NCBI GenBank assembly: GCA_035293985.1
Contig: DATGLS010000030.1
Location: forward strand, 1 to 45,188
Origin: JAVDCA01 sp035293985
Lineage (GTDB): Bacteria; Pseudomonadota; Alphaproteobacteria; Rhizobiales; Xanthobacteraceae
Reading direction: 5' to 3'
DNA length: 45,188 bases
The position numbers and the translations under genes are program-made. This document shows, piece by piece, positions 7,744 through 16,448 of the stretch. Each line of letters starts with the position of its first letter. Within the stretch, counting starts at the first letter, position 1. The notes beneath the pieces were generated by a model. That model did not search any database. It saw only the letters and a program-made list of their open reading frames with translations, and was not told where the DNA came from.

Positions 7744-7832
7744 CGAATAGGAAAAAGCAAATGGCGAATGGCGAGTGGCGGTCAAGGCGTCGTCGATTTT
7801 CTATTCGCTACTCGCTATTCTCCATTCGCCAC
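7738..7832. repeat. Inverted heptamer array A (GAATRGC units)
   Basis: The left arm reads, in 7-nt steps, GAATAGC, GAATAGG, AAAAAGC, AAATGGC, GAATGGC, GAGTGGC. The right arm on the opposite strand reads GAATGGA, GAATAGC, GAGTAGC, GAATAG. About 25 nt separate the arms. It lies between convergent plsC and amidase genes and contains both of their stop codons (each within GAATAG). Probably folds into an imperfect hairpin acting as a two-way terminator. Related to the array at 29133-29226. Confidence 0.85.
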
Positions 7833-9314
7833 CCCAAGCAATGGCGGCGGCCGGCGGGTCGGCCAGGCGGTCGCAATGTCATACGCGTGGGCCAATTGCA
7901 GGCAGGCGAAGTCGGCCTGGTTGGGCGCGACGATCTGGATGCCCATCGGCAGGCCCTGCGCGTTGAAGCCGGCGGGCGCGGCGAGCGCCGGGCAGCCCGA
8001 CATGGTGACCGGCAGCACGCCCTTCATCCACTCGTGGTAAGTCTCCATCTTGCGTCCGGAGATCTCGCGCGGCCAATGCGTGTCGATATCGAAGGGGAAG
8101 ACCTGGGCGGTCGGCATGATGACGTAGTCGTAGCGGGCGAAGAATGTCCGCACGGCCTGGTACCATTCGGTGCGCACCGTCGAGGCGGCGGTGATGTCGA
8201 AAGCCGAGAGCTCGAGCCCGCTTTCGACCTCGAACACCGCCTCCGGCTTCATCAGCGCGCGCTTCTCCGGATCCTTGTAATAGGCGAGCAGGTTGCCGCC
8301 GTTCTGCCAGGCCCGCAGCTTGAGCCAGGCCCGCCACATCGCCTCGACCGAATAGTCCGGCTGCGCCTCCTCGACGATGCAGCCCATCGCCTCGAAGACC
8401 GCGAGCGCGTCACGACACACGTCGAGCACGCCCGGCTCGTAGGGCAGCTCGCCGTTGAAATCGCCAACCCAGGCGATGCGCGTGCCTTTGAAATCGCGCT
8501 CCAGCGGCGCGCGAAACCGCGCCCCCTCGCCCGGCATGGACAGCGGCACGCGCGCATCGTGCCCGGCCTGCACCGAGAGCAGCAGCGCGAGGTCGGCGAC
8601 GTTGCGCGCCATCGGCCCGAGCACGGACATCGACGGCAGAAAGGCGTCGGACGCGTCGCGCGCGACGAGCCCGTAGCTGGTGCGAAAGCCGAACACGTTG
8701 TTCCAGCCGGCGGGATTGCGCAGGCTGCCGCCATAGTCGCTGCCGTCGGCGACCGGCAGCAGCCGCAGCGCCAGCGCGACCGCGGCGCCGCCGCTGCTGC
8801 CGCCGGCCGAGCGCGTCTGGTCGTAGGCATTGCGGGTCGCGCCATAGACGTCGTTGTAGGTGTTCGAGCCGAGACCGAACTCGGGCGTGTTGGTCTTGCC
8901 GATGAAGATGGCGCCGGCGCGCCGCAGCCGCTCCACCATGATGGCGTCGGCGGAGGGCACGAAATCCTTGAGGATGCGCGAGCCCCTGGTCATCGGAATG
9001 CCTTTGACCGGGACCAGATCCTTCACGGCGAAGGGAAAGCCGTGCAGCGGCCCCATCGGCGCGCCGCGCGCCAGCAGGTCGTCGCGCTCGCGCGCCTGTG
9101 CGAGCAGCCCGGCGCGGCCCTGCAGCGCGACGATCGCATTGACCTTCGGATTGAGCCGATCGATGTGGTCGAGGTAGGCCGTCATGACCTCGACGCAAGA
9201 GACGCGCCGCGTGCGGATCGCGGCGGCGAGCGCGACGGCGTCCATCATGACGATGTCGGACGGAGCGGCGGCCGCGAGGGCCGGATGGCCGCTATCGGAT
9301 CGGATCGATGTCAC
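7815..9314 (-). CDS. Amidase signature family protein
   Basis: A 499-residue amidohydrolase using the Ser-cisSer-Lys triad. The Lys is in FAVKDLVPVKG (about K98) and the Gly/Ser-rich loop is SAGGSSGGAA (about 163-172). GKTNTPEFGLGSNTYN and the downstream NPAGWNNVFGFRTSYG agree with the family. Start is GTG 9314 with GGAGGAGGG just upstream; a longer open frame reaches into the chaC region but is a shadow. The substrate is unknown; the absence of gatB/gatC and the N-terminus make GatA unlikely. The final residues GVANGE and the stop are encoded by heptamer repeat units, so the C-terminal tail is repeat-derived. Confidence 0.88.
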   Translation of the reverse strand: MTSIRSDSGHPALAAAAPSDIVMMDAVALAAAIRTRRVSCVEVMTAYLDHIDRLNPKVNAIVALQGRAGLLAQARERDDLLARGAPMGPLHGFPFAVKDLVPVKGIPMTRGSRILKDFVPSADAIMVERLRRAGAIFIGKTNTPEFGLGSNTYNDVYGATRNAYDQTRSAGGSSGGAAVALALRLLPVADGSDYGGSLRNPAGWNNVFGFRTSYGLVARDASDAFLPSMSVLGPMARNVADLALLLSVQAGHDARVPLSMPGEGARFRAPLERDFKGTRIAWVGDFNGELPYEPGVLDVCRDALAVFEAMGCIVEEAQPDYSVEAMWRAWLKLRAWQNGGNLLAYYKDPEKRALMKPEAVFEVESGLELSAFDITAASTVRTEWYQAVRTFFARYDYVIMPTAQVFPFDIDTHWPREISGRKMETYHEWMKGVLPVTMSGCPALAAPAGFNAQGLPMGIQIVAPNQADFACLQLAHAYDIATAWPTRRPPPLLGVANGE

Positions 9315-9427
9315 TGTCCCTCCTCCGCGCTTTGCCATTTGTCGCGGAACCGACAAGGTTTGCAGATCATTCAGCCATGAAACGGCCCGGCATCGTCGCC
9401 CATCGTCGCCCCGTGCGCGCCCCAATT

Positions 9428-10015
9428 CTAGGGCTTGAGTGCCGCCGCCGACGAGCGGGGGCGGCTCTCGTGCCCCTTGAGGCGCTCGGCGAGGCGATGC
9501 AGGTCGGTGTCGCGAATGCCCTGCGCCTCGATCTCGGCGACCGTCGCCAGCACGTAATCCGGATTGGCCCCCGAGCTGCCATGCCCCTGTCGCACGTAAT
9601 GGAGCTGCTGATCGAGATCGAGCCGGCCCGCATATTGCGGATGGCCGCGGTCGACCACGTAGACGAGCGCGCGCACGCGCCGCTCCGGCTCGCCGGCGAC
9701 GAGCACGTCGCGCCAGGCCTCGCGATAGACCATGGTGACCTGCTCGCGCGCCCGCAGATAGGCGATGGTCTGCGCGCGCAGCGTCTTGTCGACCCGGTAC
9801 GCGATGCCGCGGCAGGCGCCGCCGCGGTCGAGGCCGAGCACGAGGCCCGGCTTCTCCGGCGTGCCGCGGTGGACGAAGGAAAAGACGCACAGCCCGCGGT
9901 GCAGCCCGATCAGCCGCGCCGGCGCGCGCTCCAGATACGCGAAGCCGGGCCGCCACATCAGCGAGCCATAGGCGAAGACCCACAGGTCCTCGTCGGCGTG
10001 CTCGAAAGATTCCAT
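9428..10015 (-). CDS. ChaC-like gamma-glutamylcyclotransferase
   Basis: A 195-residue protein. N-terminal WVFAYGSLMWRPGF is the substrate-binding signature of the ChaC/GGCT fold. Further ChaC-like blocks are HRGLCVFSFVHRGTPEKPG, RGIAYRV and LVYVVDRGHPQYAG. ChaC enzymes cleave glutathione to 5-oxoproline and Cys-Gly in the cytosol. Start is ATG 10015; the gene diverges from the DUF2125 gene across an 86-bp gap that must hold both promoters. The 113-bp gap to the amidase gene downstream shows no clear terminator. Confidence 0.87.
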   Translation of the reverse strand: MESFEHADEDLWVFAYGSLMWRPGFAYLERAPARLIGLHRGLCVFSFVHRGTPEKPGLVLGLDRGGACRGIAYRVDKTLRAQTIAYLRAREQVTMVYREAWRDVLVAGEPERRVRALVYVVDRGHPQYAGRLDLDQQLHYVRQGHGSSGANPDYVLATVAEIEAQGIRDTDLHRLAERLKGHESRPRSSAAALKP

Positions 10016-10101
10016 CGGTACGAATGTTGCGACAGTGGCGTTGAACCCCGGCAGGAGTTTCGCCTAACAGGCCGAACCGCCGGGCGCAACCGCGGGAACA
10101 G

Positions 10102-11241
10102 ATGCGAGGCCCGATGTCCGTGAGCTCCCAGACCTACGACGGCGCCGCGACGCGCCCCCCGCGCCGCTGGCGCTTCTTCGTGCCGCTCGCCGTGGTGGCG
10201 GTGCTGGCGCTCGGCTGGACCGGCTTCTGGTTCTACGCCTCGACGCGCGCACAGGCGGAGCTCGCCGCCTGGAGCAAGCGCGAGGCCGCGGCCGGGCGCG
10301 AGCTGAGCTGCGGCAGCCAGGAGCTCGGCGGCTTTCCGTTCCGCCTCGAGCTGCGCTGCGCGGCGCCGCAGCTCGCGCTGACCAAGGCGCACGTCTCGCT
10401 CAAGGCGCAGGATATGCACGCCGCCGTGCAGGTCTATCGACCGACCCTGGCGATCGCCGAGTTCACCGGCCCGCTCGCGGTCGCGGACGACCAGGGCGAG
10501 GTCGCCACGGTCGACTGGACGCTCGCGCAGATGAGCGTGCACGCGCAGCTGTCGGGGCCGCCGCAGCGCGTCTCGGTCGTGGTCGAGCAGCCCAAGGTGA
10601 CGCGCAGCGCCAACCAGGAGATGCTCGGGCGCGCCACCCATGCGGAAATCCACCTGCGACAGGCGCCGCGCCTGCCGAGCGATCCGCCCGCGTTCGATCT
10701 CGCGCTCGATCTCACCCAGGCGCTGCTTCCCGCCGTTCCGCGGGTGCCGGAGACGCCGATCGACGCGACCGTCGCGGGCACGCTGCGCGGCCTCGACGAC
10801 CTTTCGCCGCGGCCGTGGCGGCAGGTCCTGCGCGACCTGCAGGCCGGCAACGGCCGGCTCGACGTGACGCAGGCGCGCATCCGGCAGGGCAACGTGCTGA
10901 TCGTCGGCAACGGCACCCTGCAGCTGACGGCGCGCGGGGCGCTCGACGGCCAGCTGCAGCTGACCGTCGCGGGAATCGAGGAGCTGGTGACCGCGCTCGG
11001 CCTCGACAAGGCGATCGGCCAGGCCTCGCAGAACGCGCTCAACCGGGTCGTGCCGGGCCTCGATCTCAACAGCCTGCTCGGCTCGCACGGCAACGCCGCG
11101 CTCGCCGCCATGGGCGCCAGCATGCTCGGGCAGCCGACCCAGCTCGAGGGCCGCCAAGCCGTCACGCTGCCGCTGCGTTTCGCCGACGGCGCGGTGTTTC
11201 TCGGGCCGCTCAAGGTGGCGGACGTCGCGCCGCTTTATTGA
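10102..11241 (+). CDS. DUF2125 family envelope protein
   Basis: A 379-residue protein with one N-terminal membrane helix (RFFVPLAVVAVLALGWTGFWFY, about 24-45) and a large periplasmic part. The start of the periplasmic domain, ELSCGSQELGGFPFRLELRC, is the DUF2125 hallmark, with two Cys that could pair. The C-terminal half has repeated beta-rich amphipathic stretches (VLIVGNGTLQLTARGALDGQLQLTVAG), reminiscent of AsmA/YdgA-like proteins. Function unknown. An ATG at 10114 is an alternative start only four codons later. The gene ends 7 nt before the convergent exported-protein gene. Confidence 0.8.
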   Translation: MRGPMSVSSQTYDGAATRPPRRWRFFVPLAVVAVLALGWTGFWFYASTRAQAELAAWSKREAAAGRELSCGSQELGGFPFRLELRCAAPQLALTKAHVSLKAQDMHAAVQVYRPTLAIAEFTGPLAVADDQGEVATVDWTLAQMSVHAQLSGPPQRVSVVVEQPKVTRSANQEMLGRATHAEIHLRQAPRLPSDPPAFDLALDLTQALLPAVPRVPETPIDATVAGTLRGLDDLSPRPWRQVLRDLQAGNGRLDVTQARIRQGNVLIVGNGTLQLTARGALDGQLQLTVAGIEELVTALGLDKAIGQASQNALNRVVPGLDLNSLLGSHGNAALAAMGASMLGQPTQLEGRQAVTLPLRFADGAVFLGPLKVADVAPLY

Positions 11242-11248
11242 GGGGCAC

Positions 11249-11884
11249 TCAATTCTTCAATGGATAGATGCGGTCGTACTTGATCAGCTGCGTCTGCCCG
11301 CCCTGGCGGCGGTACTCGCGGGCGAAAACGAACTTCAGGTCGGGCGAGTAGAGATCGGTGTAGACGAATTGCGGCGGCAGCGCGCTCGACGACTCGCGGC
11401 GCTCGATGCGCAGCACCGCGTATTTGCACGGTCCGATGAGCAGGTCCTCGATTTTTCCCACATCGAGCTCGACGTAGAGGCGGCCGAAATTGCCGTCGCG
11501 CTCGGTGATGAATTTGGCCTGCAGCTGGGCGCCGGGCTTGAGCGGAAACAGCGTCTCGAGGTCGGTGCGCGGCTCGTATTTCGTGCGCCGGCCGCGGTCC
11601 ACTCGCTCGATGAAGAACAACCCCGCGTATTGCGTGCTCTCGAGCACGGTCTCGCCGGCATAGCGCGTCACCACGTGCACGAGCCCCTGGCCGGTGTCGT
11701 AGACCTCGCTCTTCTGCGACACGTTGCGCTCGACGACGAAGCCGTGGGCGGCCGTCTGCGCGGTCGGGCATTCCTGCGCCGCGGACGGAGGCGCGAGAAG
11801 GCAGGCCGTGGCGAACGCTGCGAGCGCCGCCGAGCGAACCCACTTCCAACGCGAGCTGAATTGAACGCGCGGCAGTTCGCGCAA
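11249..11884 (-). CDS. Exported protein of unknown function
   Basis: A 211-residue protein. The signal peptide (SAALAAFATACLLAPPSAAQ, about 18-37) is followed by a small beta-rich domain with two Cys (CPTAQ and GPCKYAV). Late residues include LPPQFVYTDLYSPDLKFVFA. I do not recognise the family. The only in-frame start before the signal peptide is TTG 11884. Its Shine-Dalgarno GGGGAG lies 10 nt upstream inside the 3' arm of a hairpin (11891-11917), so translation may be controlled by RNA folding. It lies 40 nt downstream of the second DUF4175 gene on the same strand and may be in that operon. Confidence 0.7.
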   Translation of the reverse strand: MRELPRVQFSSRWKWVRSAALAAFATACLLAPPSAAQECPTAQTAAHGFVVERNVSQKSEVYDTGQGLVHVVTRYAGETVLESTQYAGLFFIERVDRGRRTKYEPRTDLETLFPLKPGAQLQAKFITERDGNFGRLYVELDVGKIEDLLIGPCKYAVLRIERRESSSALPPQFVYTDLYSPDLKFVFAREYRRQGGQTQLIKYDRIYPLKN

Positions 11885-11890
11885 AGCGGT

Positions 11891-11917
11891 TATTCTCCCC
11901 TCACCTGAGGGAGAATA
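11891..11917 (-). promoter_or_regulatory. Hairpin that would occlude the ribosome site of the downstream gene
   Basis: On the minus strand TATTCTCCCTCA pairs with TGAGGGGAGAATA (12 bp with one bulged base and a 2-nt loop). The 3' arm contains GGGGAG, the only Shine-Dalgarno for the TTG start at 11884. There is no T run, so it is not a normal terminator. It could be a translational switch or an RNA-stability element between two genes of one transcript. Confidence 0.5.
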
Positions 11918-11923
11918 GGCGAT

Positions 11924-12958
11924 TCAGTATCCCTTCAACAATCGCTCGATGTAGTCGAGCTCGAGCTGCGAGCGGGCCGTGTCGCCGTAGCGCTTGCGCA
12001 GCTCCTCGAGAATGCGGCGGGCACGCTGCACGTCGGCCTCGAGCGGCACCTTCTGGCCATCCTGGTAGCCATGCAGGGGGCGGCCGAGCGGGTCGGTGTC
12101 GTTCTGCGCGCGCTGGCGGCCGGGGCCGCGCGGCGGGCCGTTGCCCTGCTGCTGGCCCATCTGCATTTGCTTGTCCATCTCCTGGGCGAGGTTCTGGGCG
12201 CCCTTGCGCAGGGCCTCGAGCGCGCGGCCCTGGCTGTCGACCGCGCTGTCGGCATTCCTGTCGCCGAGCGAGCCCTGCGCCTCGTCCATGGCGCCGCCCG
12301 CCTCGCCGAGCGGATCGGGCTCGCCGCCGTTCTGTTGCTGGTCGCCCTGCCCCTGCTGCGGCTGGCCGAAGCCCTTCTGCTTGAGCTTGTCCATCAGCTG
12401 CTTGAGGCGGTCGCGCAGCGCCTGCTGGTTCTTCTGCAGATCGCCGAAATTGTTCTTGTCGCCCGGCGCAGGCTTCTGGCCCTGGCGCTGCCCGTTCTGC
12501 CGGCGGCGCTGATCCTGCCCTTCCCTGAAGGTGCGGTCGCGCAGCTGCTGCTGCTCGCGGATCATGTTGCCGAGCTCGTCGAGCTCGGCCGAGGCGTCCT
12601 CGTCGCCCTGGTCCGACTGCTGGCCGGGCTGGGCCATCTGCAGGTTGCTCAGCATGTTGTTGAGGTCGTCCAACGCCTGCTTGGCCTTTTCCTTGCTGTC
12701 GCCGATGCAATGATTGAGCTCGTCGATGGCGTGATCCTGCGCACGCGTTCCGCCGTCCTTGTTGTGCTGATCGAGGGCTTCGCGCGCGCTGCCCATCTGC
12801 GGCTCGGCGGGAACGCAGTCGTCGCCGCCCGGCGTCGCCGCACCGGCACCGACGCTCGTCGCCAATGCCAGCGACAGGCCGACGACGAGAGCCGACAAGG
12901 CGCCACTCCATCGCGGACGGCTCGCGTCGCTTCTTTCGTATCTCGTCTGCATGCGCAT
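11924..12958 (-). CDS. C-terminal half of a split DUF4175 (TIGR02302) protein, exported
   Basis: A 344-residue protein. Residues from about 90 match the C-terminal part of the single-chain DUF4175/TIGR02302 proteins of Hyphomicrobiales: LDELGNMIREQQQLRDRTF, Gln-rich low-complexity stretches, GRALEALRKGAQNLAQEM, DTDPLGRPL and the terminal RARRILEELRKRYG...LDYIERLLKGY. The first 35 residues are new: a basic start and a signal peptide (SGALSALVVGLSLALATSVGAG), then a Cys-containing segment of about 50 residues. The gene starts 8 nt after the stop of the N-terminal half. The product should therefore be a separate periplasmic, coiled, Gln-rich protein that works with the upstream membrane protein. 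ATG 12952 is an alternative start. Confidence 0.72.
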   Translation of the reverse strand: MRMQTRYERSDASRPRWSGALSALVVGLSLALATSVGAGAATPGGDDCVPAEPQMGSAREALDQHNKDGGTRAQDHAIDELNHCIGDSKEKAKQALDDLNNMLSNLQMAQPGQQSDQGDEDASAELDELGNMIREQQQLRDRTFREGQDQRRRQNGQRQGQKPAPGDKNNFGDLQKNQQALRDRLKQLMDKLKQKGFGQPQQGQGDQQQNGGEPDPLGEAGGAMDEAQGSLGDRNADSAVDSQGRALEALRKGAQNLAQEMDKQMQMGQQQGNGPPRGPGRQRAQNDTDPLGRPLHGYQDGQKVPLEADVQRARRILEELRKRYGDTARSQLELDYIERLLKGY

Positions 12959-12966
12959 TCTCGATG

Positions 12967-14907
12967 CTAGTTCGGAATCTGGTCGATCTGGCGCTTGAGA
13001 TATTGCAGCAATTTTCCCTGATCGCGCGCGACCGGGCCGAGCTGCGCTCCCTCGCGCTGGCCAGCGCGATCGCGCAACTGCTGCTGCTCGGCCAGAATTT
13101 TCTCCAACCGCTTGACCTGCTGCATGCTGCGGGCGACCCGGTCGATCATGTTCTGCAGGTCGCGCTGGCTCAGCATCTTCGCGTTGGGATCGCGTGGCCG
13201 CGCCGATTGCGGATTCTTCTGCATCTGCTCGGCGAGCGCCTGCAGATACTTGTCGAGCGCGGCGCGAAGCTGCTCGGTCAGCCGCTTGATCTCCTCCTCG
13301 CTGGCGCCGTTCTCGATCGCCTGGCGCAGGTTCTCCTGCGCCTGGCGCAATGCCGCCTCCACACCCGCGACGTTGCCGTCCTCGATCTCGGTCGCCATCT
13401 CCCACAGGCGCTTGACCACGCCGCGCAGGTCGTCGTCGCTCTTGGCGGAGGCGAGATTGAAGAAGATCGAGCGCAAGCCGAGATAGACCGAGGTCTCGGG
13501 CGTGAAGGTCTCGGGCGCCATCGCGAGCGCGTCGAGCGCGATCAGCACGCGGTCGCGCGCATTGGCATCGAGCGCGAGGTCGCGCCGCTGCTCGATCAAC
13601 GCGCGGGCGAGCGGCTTGTAGAAGGGCCGCTGCGGCAGCGCGAACTCGTAGGGCTCGCTGTGGCCCTCGTTGCCGCCATCGTCGCGTGCCGTCAGCGTCA
13701 TCACCACGCTCGCACCCGCCCACGGGTGCTCGGTCAGATCCTTGGTGGTCTGGCCGACGCCGTTGCGGGTGTGCGCCTGCGGCAGCGAGAGCGGGAAATC
13801 GGGCGCGCCATAGAGCGGCCGCGGCCCGTTCGCCTGGTCCTGATCCTTGAGCCGGAACGTGGCCTTGGCTTCGGCGACGCCGTAGTCGTCCTCGAGCTTG
13901 TAGGAGAGCGCGAGCACGCCGCGCGCCTGCGGCTCGGGCTCCTTGGTGAGCGAGATCGTCGGCGGTCGGTCCGGGATGGCGTTGAAGGCCCAGACGATGT
14001 CGTCGTTGGCGAGGCCCGACAGCGTCGCGGTGCCGCGATCGGTCACCGTGAAGCGACGCTCCTGCGTGCCGGACGGCGCCTGCGGCGACTTGTCGGCGGG
14101 GATCTCCTTGAGCCCGCCCGTGACCGCGACGTCGAACTTCACCTGGCCGCTGGCGCGGATGATCAGCACGCTGTTGACCGGCACCGCGACGGCGGAGGCC
14201 TCGGTCGGCGGCGGCTCGCCCGGCCGCACGCCGGGCAGGATCACGGGCGGCTTTGCGGTGTAGGTCGGCGGCGAGACCCAGGCGTCGAGGCGGAAGTTCG
14301 GCGGCAGCACCACGCCCTGCCAGTCGAAGGCGGCAGCGATGCGATGGCCGCGCTCGCCGCCGGCCGCGAAGAAGGTCGCGACCGCGAGAATGAGCACGAG
14401 CGCGCGCAACGCGAAGGGATCGCGCAGCGGCAGGCGCGGGCTCGGCCGGCCGGCGCGCAGGTTGCGCACCCGCGCGAGCGCCTGCTCGACATGGGCACGC
14501 CACAGCGCCTTCGACCAGGCGTCGTTCTCCGGCGTCGCCATGGTGTCGGCGATCGCCGTGGCGGGCCGGTGCGCGAGCCCGGAGACGAGATCGAGCCGGC
14601 GCAGGCGGTCATGGCGGGTCGGGATGCGCAGAAAGAAGGACGGCAGCGTCGCGGCCGCGGTCAGCACCGCGAAACAGAACAGCGCGACCGCGCGACCCAT
14701 CGGCGGCAGCCACAGCCACAGGCCGAGCCACGAGACGGCGAGGAAAAGCCCGACCGCGGTCGCGATCGAGGCCAGCGCCGGCCACAGCCGCTCCCACAGG
14801 ATGACCCATTTCGCGCGCACGAGCGCGTGCTCGAGCGATGCGGTTGCCGCCTGCACCCCTTGCGGATCAGGCCGACGGGCGGTCGGGTCAGGCATCGATT
14901 CCGTCAA
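12967..14907 (-). CDS. N-terminal half of a split DUF4175 (TIGR02302) membrane protein
   Basis: A 646-residue protein with two N-terminal membrane helices (about 45-85), a third near 170-190, and a large domain with DUF4175 blocks such as FDWQGVVLPPNFRLDAWVSP, YTAKPPVILPG, PPTISLTKEPEPQARG and YGVAEAKATF. A helical tail is rich in Glu/Gln (AQENLRQAIENGASEEEIKR). In relatives the chain continues past SQRDLQNMIDR for about 250 residues. Here it diverges after that point (MQQVKRLEKILAEQQQLRDR) and ends at 12967. TTG 14907 has GGAG 6 nt upstream; ATG 14895 is the alternative. It lies downstream of lysA on the same strand. Molecular role unknown. Confidence 0.8.
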   Translation of the reverse strand: MTESMPDPTARRPDPQGVQAATASLEHALVRAKWVILWERLWPALASIATAVGLFLAVSWLGLWLWLPPMGRAVALFCFAVLTAAATLPSFFLRIPTRHDRLRRLDLVSGLAHRPATAIADTMATPENDAWSKALWRAHVEQALARVRNLRAGRPSPRLPLRDPFALRALVLILAVATFFAAGGERGHRIAAAFDWQGVVLPPNFRLDAWVSPPTYTAKPPVILPGVRPGEPPPTEASAVAVPVNSVLIIRASGQVKFDVAVTGGLKEIPADKSPQAPSGTQERRFTVTDRGTATLSGLANDDIVWAFNAIPDRPPTISLTKEPEPQARGVLALSYKLEDDYGVAEAKATFRLKDQDQANGPRPLYGAPDFPLSLPQAHTRNGVGQTTKDLTEHPWAGASVVMTLTARDDGGNEGHSEPYEFALPQRPFYKPLARALIEQRRDLALDANARDRVLIALDALAMAPETFTPETSVYLGLRSIFFNLASAKSDDDLRGVVKRLWEMATEIEDGNVAGVEAALRQAQENLRQAIENGASEEEIKRLTEQLRAALDKYLQALAEQMQKNPQSARPRDPNAKMLSQRDLQNMIDRVARSMQQVKRLEKILAEQQQLRDRAGQREGAQLGPVARDQGKLLQYLKRQIDQIPN

Positions 14908-15064
14908 GCAGCTCTCCGGCCGATTCTCCGGCGTGTGTTGCGGCGCAACACCCTATCACGACTGCGACATCCTGCCATCCCGAGAAGGCCGAAATGGGCC
15001 CGATATCCGGACGGGGCCGGGATTTCACGGAATTTTGTGCGGCCCAATCTATCTGCCCAGAGAA

Positions 15065-16339
15065 CTACTCGAGCCATCCCGGAAGCCGGTCGAGCGCAAT
15101 CAGTTCCTCGACCTCCACGCGTGGCCGCACGACGGCCCATTCGGCACCGTTCACCAGCACCTCGGGCACGAGCGCGCGGGTGTTGTAGGTGCCGGACTGC
15201 ACGGCCCCGTAGGCACCGGCGGACATGACGGCAACCAGATCTCCGGGCGCCGGTTCCACGAGAGCTCGGTCGAGCGCGAGGTAATCTCCCGACTCGCACA
15301 CCGGCCCGACCACGTCGGCGCGAATGCGCGCGGCGCCGGGCGGCGGACGGCGCACCGGCCAGATTTCGTGATGCGCCTCGTAGAGGGTCGGGCGCACGAG
15401 ATCGTTCATGGCGGCATCGACGATCACGAAGGTCTTCGAACTGGCGTCGCCGCGCTTGAGGTAGATGACGCGCGTCACCAGGATGCCGGCATTGCCGACG
15501 ATCAGGCGGCCGGGCTCGAAGATCAGCGTGCAGTCGAGGTCGCGGGTCGCGCGCTTGACCACCGCCGCATAGGCGTCGGGATCGGGCGGCGGCTCGTTGT
15601 CGTCGCGGTACGGAATGCCGAGGCCGCCGCCGAGGTCGACGTGCTCGATATGATGGCCGTCGGCGCGCAGCATGCGCACGAAATCGGACAGCAGCGCGAA
15701 GGCGTTGTCGAACGGCGCGAGCTCGATGATCTGGCTGCCGATGTGCATGTCGACGCCGGAGACGCGCACGCCCTTGAGCCTGGCGGCATGCGCATAGACG
15801 TCGCGGGCGCGGCTGATCGGGATGCCGAACTTGTTCTCCGACTTGCCGGTCGCGATCTTGGCGTGGGTGCGCGCGTCGACGTCCGGATTGACGCGCAGCG
15901 AGACGCAGGCGGTGCGGCCTTTGGCGGACGCGATCTGCGACAGGAGATCGAGCTCGGGCTCGGACTCGACGTTGACGCACAGGATGCCTTCGTCGACCGC
16001 GGCCGCGAGCTCGCGCGCGGTCTTGCCGACGCCCGAGAACATGATCTTGTCGGCCGGCACGCCGGCGGCACGGGCGCGCTTGAGCTCGCCGAGCGAGACG
16101 ACGTCGGCACCGGCGCCGAGCCGCGCCAACGTCGCGATCACGGCCTGGTTGGAGTTCGCCTTCATGGCGTAGCAGACGAGCGCGCGCACGTCGGCGAACG
16201 CGCCGGCGAAGACCTTGTAGTGTCGCGTGATGGTCGCGCTCGCGTAGCAATAAAACGGCGTGCCGACCTCGTCGGCGAGGGCGACGAGGTCGACGCCCTC
16301 GGCGTGCAGCACGCCGTCGCGGTAATCGAAGTGGTGCAT
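15065..16339 (-). CDS. lysA: Diaminopimelate decarboxylase
   Basis: A 424-residue PLP enzyme for the last step of lysine synthesis (meso-diaminopimelate to L-lysine). The PLP-binding lysine is K60 in CYAMKANSN; HIGSQI, LGGGLGIPY and EPGR are the phosphate- and substrate-binding loops; the C-terminal CESGD carries the active-site Cys contributed across the dimer. Start is ATG 16339 with GGAG 8 nt upstream. In Hyphomicrobiales lysA normally follows argH and lptM; here an alpha/beta hydrolase gene and a palindromic repeat have come between. Confidence 0.96.
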   Translation of the reverse strand: MHHFDYRDGVLHAEGVDLVALADEVGTPFYCYASATITRHYKVFAGAFADVRALVCYAMKANSNQAVIATLARLGAGADVVSLGELKRARAAGVPADKIMFSGVGKTARELAAAVDEGILCVNVESEPELDLLSQIASAKGRTACVSLRVNPDVDARTHAKIATGKSENKFGIPISRARDVYAHAARLKGVRVSGVDMHIGSQIIELAPFDNAFALLSDFVRMLRADGHHIEHVDLGGGLGIPYRDDNEPPPDPDAYAAVVKRATRDLDCTLIFEPGRLIVGNAGILVTRVIYLKRGDASSKTFVIVDAAMNDLVRPTLYEAHHEIWPVRRPPPGAARIRADVVGPVCESGDYLALDRALVEPAPGDLVAVMSAGAYGAVQSGTYNTRALVPEVLVNGAEWAVVRPRVEVEELIALDRLPGWLE

Positions 16340-16361
16340 GAAAGAAGCTCCGCGGCCACTT

Positions 16362-16448
16362 GTAGCCCGCATAGAGCGAAGCGCAATGCGGGACGGCCCC
16401 TCAGCCGAGAAGCCGGCGCCGGATTACGCTTCGCTCCATCCGGGCTAC
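16362..16448. repeat. Palindromic GTAGCCCG repeat overlapping the hydrolase stop
   Basis: Left arm GTAGCCCGCATAGAGCGAAG at 16362-16381 and right arm CTTCGCTCCATCCGGGCTAC at 16429-16448 are imperfect reverse complements; AATGCGGG and GGATTACG continue the pairing. The TAG in GTAGCCCGG on the minus strand is the stop codon of the hydrolase gene. A related element is at 45001-45040. It belongs to the class of short palindromic repeats widespread in proteobacteria. Confidence 0.8.

Noticed and set aside
9315..9983. Fusion of the amidase frame with the region opposite chaC into a 720-residue protein
   Set aside because: GTG 9314 has a strong ribosome site and begins the amidase; upstream text is Arg/Ala-rich shadow of chaC in another frame.
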